Of a stretch of DNA of 64,000 nucleotides, positions 61,249 through 64,000 are shown piece after piece. The number at the start of each line of letters is the position of its first letter. Within the stretch, counting starts at the first letter, position 1. The translations under genes were made by a program, and so were the position numbers. Under the pieces are notes generated by a model. It was not told where the DNA came from, searched no databases, and saw only the letters and a list, made by a program, of their open reading frames with translations. Where the stretch lies: assembly GCA_047602475.1 (NCBI GenBank), contig JASGHE010000005.1, positions 496,001-560,000 of the forward strand. Direction: 5' to 3'. Origin of the DNA: JAEUIE01 sp047602475. Its GTDB lineage: Bacteria > Planctomycetota > Planctomycetia > Gemmatales > HRBIN36.

Positions 61249-61854
61249 TTAAGCAGGAGTGATCTCTTCCTTCGACTTATCGAACTCTACGCCGGCATAG
61301 ATGTCCTTCAAGGGAATTGTGACTTTCACTGATTCCAGGCTAAAGTCGCCGGCAGCATCTTTGAAGATGCGCATGTCCCAGTGGTCTTCCGACTGACGAA
61401 CGAAACGCTGGATCAGCATCTTATCTTGTGACACCAGCACATATTCCTGCAATGATGCAATGTTTCTGTACTCTTCAAACTTATCACCACGATCGAAACG
61501 CTCTGTGGATTCCGACAATATCTCAAAGATCACTTGAGGATTAACAAGAGTATCAAATGCATTCTCCAGAAACTGTGGCTTCTCGCAAACGATCACCAGG
61601 TCTGGATAAAAGTAGTTACGCTGAGATGCGGTGGCTACACGCATGTCCGGTCCCATCAAGCTGCAAGAATCACTCTTGAGTTGGTGTTGCAAGAGATACG
61701 AAAGATTGTGGAAAAGCCGATTGTGGTTTCGATTCGCCCCCGCCATGGCGAACATCTCACCACGATAGAACTCACTCTTGAACGTCGCTGCACGTTCAAT
61801 GGCCAGGTATTCTTCAGGAGTTAACTTTCGTATCGGCGCTGCTGACATACACAT
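61249..61854 (-). CDS. Uma2 family PD-(D/E)XK endonuclease-like protein
   Basis: 201 residues. RKLTPEEYLAIERAATFKSE, FYRGEMFAMAGANRNHNRLF, NYFYPDLVIVCEKPQFLEN, NPQVIFEILSESTERFDRGD KFEEYR are the standard Uma2 landmarks. Family members, expanded in cyanobacteria and planctomycetes, carry a predicted restriction-endonuclease fold with unknown targets. Stands alone on the minus strand. Confidence 0.9.
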   Translation of the reverse strand: MCMSAAPIRKLTPEEYLAIERAATFKSEFYRGEMFAMAGANRNHNRLFHNLSYLLQHQLKSDSCSLMGPDMRVATASQRNYFYPDLVIVCEKPQFLENAFDTLVNPQVIFEILSESTERFDRGDKFEEYRNIASLQEYVLVSQDKMLIQRFVRQSEDHWDMRIFKDAAGDFSLESVKVTIPLKDIYAGVEFDKSKEEITPA

Positions 61855-62419
61855 CTCCTCCCTCTTGAACTATTCCACCAAATCCCGGTCGACAAAGCAA
61901 GGTGCAGCCTGCATTCCTGCTGTCGCCCATCTCTGCCGTCACAGCCCGCACAGTTGGTACTCCTCTTGCAATAAGTGTGCTCCTTAGAACATGGGCGACC
62001 TCAAGAACCGGTGCCAAGCGGTTCGATGAAGAAACCATCAAACAACGCCCTGCGCTGATTGACGAGAAGAACGCCGACAAGCAGCACAACTGCCTGACGC
62101 GGACTGATCGGTAAGACAAGCGGGTTTGTTACTCCTGCCAAGGAAGGCAAACCAGAGAAAGCCGTCAAGTTGAGTGATTTTCTCTCATCGTCGGCAGGGA
62201 GTTTGGACGAAAAAACTAGCGAAGCGCCTACTTGCACCAGACCTGCTTCCAATAGCAGCGGTGCATGGGTGCCTCTTGAAGGATGACACTCGCCCGAAGG
62301 CTCTATCCCGCTGAGACTTCGATCAGGCTGTGCAACCCTTCAGGACGAGCGGTCTGACGTGGTTCCCGCACCAACCAGACAGGCTCGAGCAGAACCCAAG
62401 CGAACACGAGGTGTAGACA
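61855..62419. other. 565-bp region without a convincing gene
   Basis: Short open frames on both strands (for example 62001-62252 and 61814-62119, minus) have no conserved pattern, no good start signal and overlap each other. I found no tRNA, hairpin terminator or repeat. The last 20 bases include GAGGTGTAGACA, the ribosome binding site of the HTH-REC gene. Confidence 0.5.
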
Positions 62420-62998
62420 ATGCGCAAGGTCTTTACCACGGGGCAAGTGGCCAAGATATGCAAGGTGGCACCACGCACCGTTTCCAAATGGTTCGACTCC
62501 GGTCGGCTCCGTGGATACCGTATTCCCGGTAGCCAGGATCGTCGCATTCCACGCGAAAACCTCATCCGGTTCCTCAAAGAGCATGGCATGCCTTTGGGTG
62601 AACTCGAAGAAGAAGGCTGGCACAAGATCCTCATCATCGGTGCTGAGAAGGCCTTCATCGACAAGATGAAGAACCACCTCACCGAAGATGAAGAGTTCAA
62701 GTTTGAAGTCGCCAACAGCGGTTTCGAAGCAGGCATCCAGGCCGAGAGCTTCCACCCTGACACGATCATTATCGATCTGGCCATGGGCCGCAGCGAAGGC
62801 ATCCAGATCGCTCAGAATCTCCGTCGCAATGCAGCCTACGAAGAGACGCTCATCCTGGCTCTGGCTCTCGAAGACGAAGCCAACCCGGACAGCCTCAAGA
62901 CGCAGGGCTTCAACGACGCCTTCAAGAAGCCTTTCGATGTCGCCCTGCTCGGCAAGCACATCGAAGGCATCGTCGACGAGAAGCGGGCCAACCTGTAA
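62420..62998 (+). CDS. Excisionase-like HTH fused to a receiver-like domain
   Basis: 192 residues. An N-terminal MerR/excisionase-type HTH (FTTGQVAKICKVAPRTVSKW, FDSGRLRGYRIPGSQDRRIP) precedes a receiver-like domain (ILIIGAEKAFIDKMKNHL, DTIIIDLAMGRSEGIQIAQN, and AFKKPFDVALLGKHIE). The Asp in IIIDLAMG matches the phosphoacceptor and KKPF the conserved Lys, but the first acidic pair is replaced by IIGAEKA, so phosphorylation is doubtful. Such HTH-REC proteins are common in planctomycetes. Strong terminator follows. Confidence 0.8.
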   Translation: MRKVFTTGQVAKICKVAPRTVSKWFDSGRLRGYRIPGSQDRRIPRENLIRFLKEHGMPLGELEEEGWHKILIIGAEKAFIDKMKNHLTEDEEFKFEVANSGFEAGIQAESFHPDTIIIDLAMGRSEGIQIAQNLRRNAAYEETLILALALEDEANPDSLKTQGFNDAFKKPFDVALLGKHIEGIVDEKRANL

Positions 62999-63042
62999 AG
63001 AGCGCCTGCCAGGGACGATATCCTCCCAAGGATGGGACAACG

Positions 63043-63074
63043 ACGACGGCTTTGAGGAAACTCAAGCCGTCGTT
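63043..63074 (+). terminator. Strong intrinsic terminator after the HTH-REC gene
   Basis: ACGACGGCTTTGAG pairs with CTCAAGCCGTCGT (one bulged base), loop GAAA, followed by TTTTTGCG. It lies 45 bp after the stop. Confidence 0.85.
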
Positions 63075-63279
63075 TTTGCGTATAGTCGCCATCACGCTCC
63101 TTGTGATGGTGCGGCGATTTGAACTCCTGTCAACTAAGTGAGTGATTCAAGTCTCCGCCCCATCATGCGGAGCATGATGGCAACTCTACGTCCATTCTCA
63201 TACTTGTCACGATCGTATTCAGCGCACTACCTCCCGAACTCCCCTTGACCAGAGCCTCACTCCTCGGCATGGTGAAGGC

Positions 63280-64000
63280 ATGCACATTCTCGCAATCGAT
63301 ATCGGTACTTCGTCAGTGAAGGCTGCTGTACTGAAGCAAGCCAGTGGCCAACCCGTCGGCCCGGTCGCCAAGGCTGCCTACGCGCTGCTGCACACCGAAC
63401 CCGAAATGGCTGCCATCGATCCGGAACAACTCTGGCAGGCGATGAACTCTGCCGTGTCACAAGCTTGTCAGAGGCAGCAGGTTGATGGCATTGGCATCTC
63501 TAGTCTCACACCCTGTCTGGTGCTGTTAGATCAACACGACAAGCCCCTCCTGCCCTTTGTCACTCATCTCGATCGCCGAGCCAGGCCAACAGCCAAGGCA
63601 CTCGATGCCCGCTTGGGCACCGAGTTCCTGCGTGAAACAGGCAACAGGCCCCTGCCCGGCGGCATCAGTGCCATCTACTTCAAGCACTGGACCACACAAT
63701 ACCCGGATCAACTGCGACGGGTTCATCGCTACCTCCATCTTAATAGCTGGATCGCTCTGAAGCTCACCGGCCAGACCGGCTTCGATCCGGGCAATGCCGA
63801 CTTCACCGGTCTCTGTCGATGGGAAGACGTCACCTGGTCGCCCGAATGGTGCAGTCAACTCGGCGTCATGCCCTCTTGGCTGCCTGCCATCGTGCCGGGC
63901 AACACCGCCATCGGCGGCTTACGAAAGGAATGGGCTGACGCCTGGGCGCTTCCTGAGAACATCCCCGTTATGCTTGGTGTCGCCGATACCAGCAGTGCCA
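63280..64000 (+). CDS. FGGY-family carbohydrate kinase (5' part, cut by window edge)
   Basis: Frame open from ATG at 63280 to the edge (240 codons). The N-terminus has the ATP-binding phosphate-1 motif ILAIDIGTSSVKAAVLKQ, then AIDPEQLWQAMNSAVSQACQ, GIGISSLTPCLVLLDQHDKP, LPFVTHLDRRARPTAKALDA and NSWIALKLTGQTGFDPGNAD FTGL. These match xylulokinase-like FGGY kinases, which phosphorylate sugars or polyols with ATP. The start is not preceded by an obvious Shine-Dalgarno but GGTGAAGGC is near. Substrate cannot be assigned because the C-terminal half is missing. Confidence 0.85.
   Translation, partial: MHILAIDIGTSSVKAAVLKQASGQPVGPVAKAAYALLHTEPEMAAIDPEQLWQAMNSAVSQACQRQQVDGIGISSLTPCLVLLDQHDKPLLPFVTHLDRRARPTAKALDARLGTEFLRETGNRPLPGGISAIYFKHWTTQYPDQLRRVHRYLHLNSWIALKLTGQTGFDPGNADFTGLCRWEDVTWSPEWCSQLGVMPSWLPAIVPGNTAIGGLRKEWADAWALPENIPVMLGVADTSSA

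Noticed and set aside
62303..63040. 245-residue minus-strand gene
   Set aside because: It is antisense to the HTH-REC gene and shows mirror-type composition without motifs.

Overview
The window joins the right-hand part of an integrated temperate phage or phage-like element (positions 1 to about 20,328) to host chromosome (from the tRNA-Ala at 20,329-20,401 to the right edge). The host looks like a planctomycete, probably of the Gemmata group. This rests on the PstC and PstA permeases with large N-terminal inserts, the FG-GAP, Uma2 and creatininase-family genes, the short HTH-REC regulator, the omega subunit sequence and the many lipoprotein/TPR genes; it is inference from gene content. Element DNA is visibly more AT-rich than the flanking chromosome and uses short, tightly packed genes.

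Element. The left edge cuts a portal/Mu-F-like head gene (1-2086, minus). Next come small virion genes, a large terminase (3485-5002), and on the plus strand a fibre-like gene with two tiny partners. A compact minus-strand operon (9954 to 5819) carries an HTH protein, zinc-ribbon proteins, an HNH homing-type endonuclease, a DNA methyltransferase and a Hjc-like nuclease, most with overlapping stop/start codons. Positions 10065-13758 hold small unknown genes, including a possible small terminase and a plus-strand cassette of four genes. A repeat-rich non-coding stretch (13759-14314) precedes a winged-helix replication-type protein. Then come a second HNH gene, a ParB-methyltransferase fusion, two small basic genes, and a planctomycete-type tyrosine recombinase ending beside the 3' end of tRNA-Ala(CGC), the probable attachment site. 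Six element genes without a Shine-Dalgarno share the hexamer TAAATA 4-5 bases before the start codon, suggesting leaderless transcripts from an element-specific promoter.

Chromosome. In order: mutM, a CxxxCC protein, tRNA-Gly(GCC), an M20 amidohydrolase broken by a 7-bp duplication, a 1640-residue CsgG/TPR lipoprotein with two frameshifts, a lipoprotein hydrolase, three Tad/Flp-pilus-type genes (TPR lipoprotein, small lipoprotein, CpaC-like secretin), a SolA-like oxidase, a two-component pair, secG, yicC-gmk-rpoZ, a polyprenyl diphosphate synthase, a creatininase-family gene, pstB-pstA-pstC, nfo, a Tat-exported TIM-barrel protein, a structured RNA candidate, thiO, two overlapping membrane GTPase genes, dnaJ, rnpA, a CYTH protein, a DtxR regulator, an FG-GAP protein, a cystathionine-lyase-type enzyme with a thioredoxin-like partner, a Uma2 gene, an HTH-REC regulator and the start of an FGGY sugar kinase.

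At least seven reading-frame breaks lie in the chromosomal part (M20 gene, lipoprotein twice, yicC, rpoZ, pstC, dnaJ) and none was seen in the element. Several hit normally essential genes, so draft-sequence indels are the simplest explanation for most. Each broken gene is listed here as one locus.
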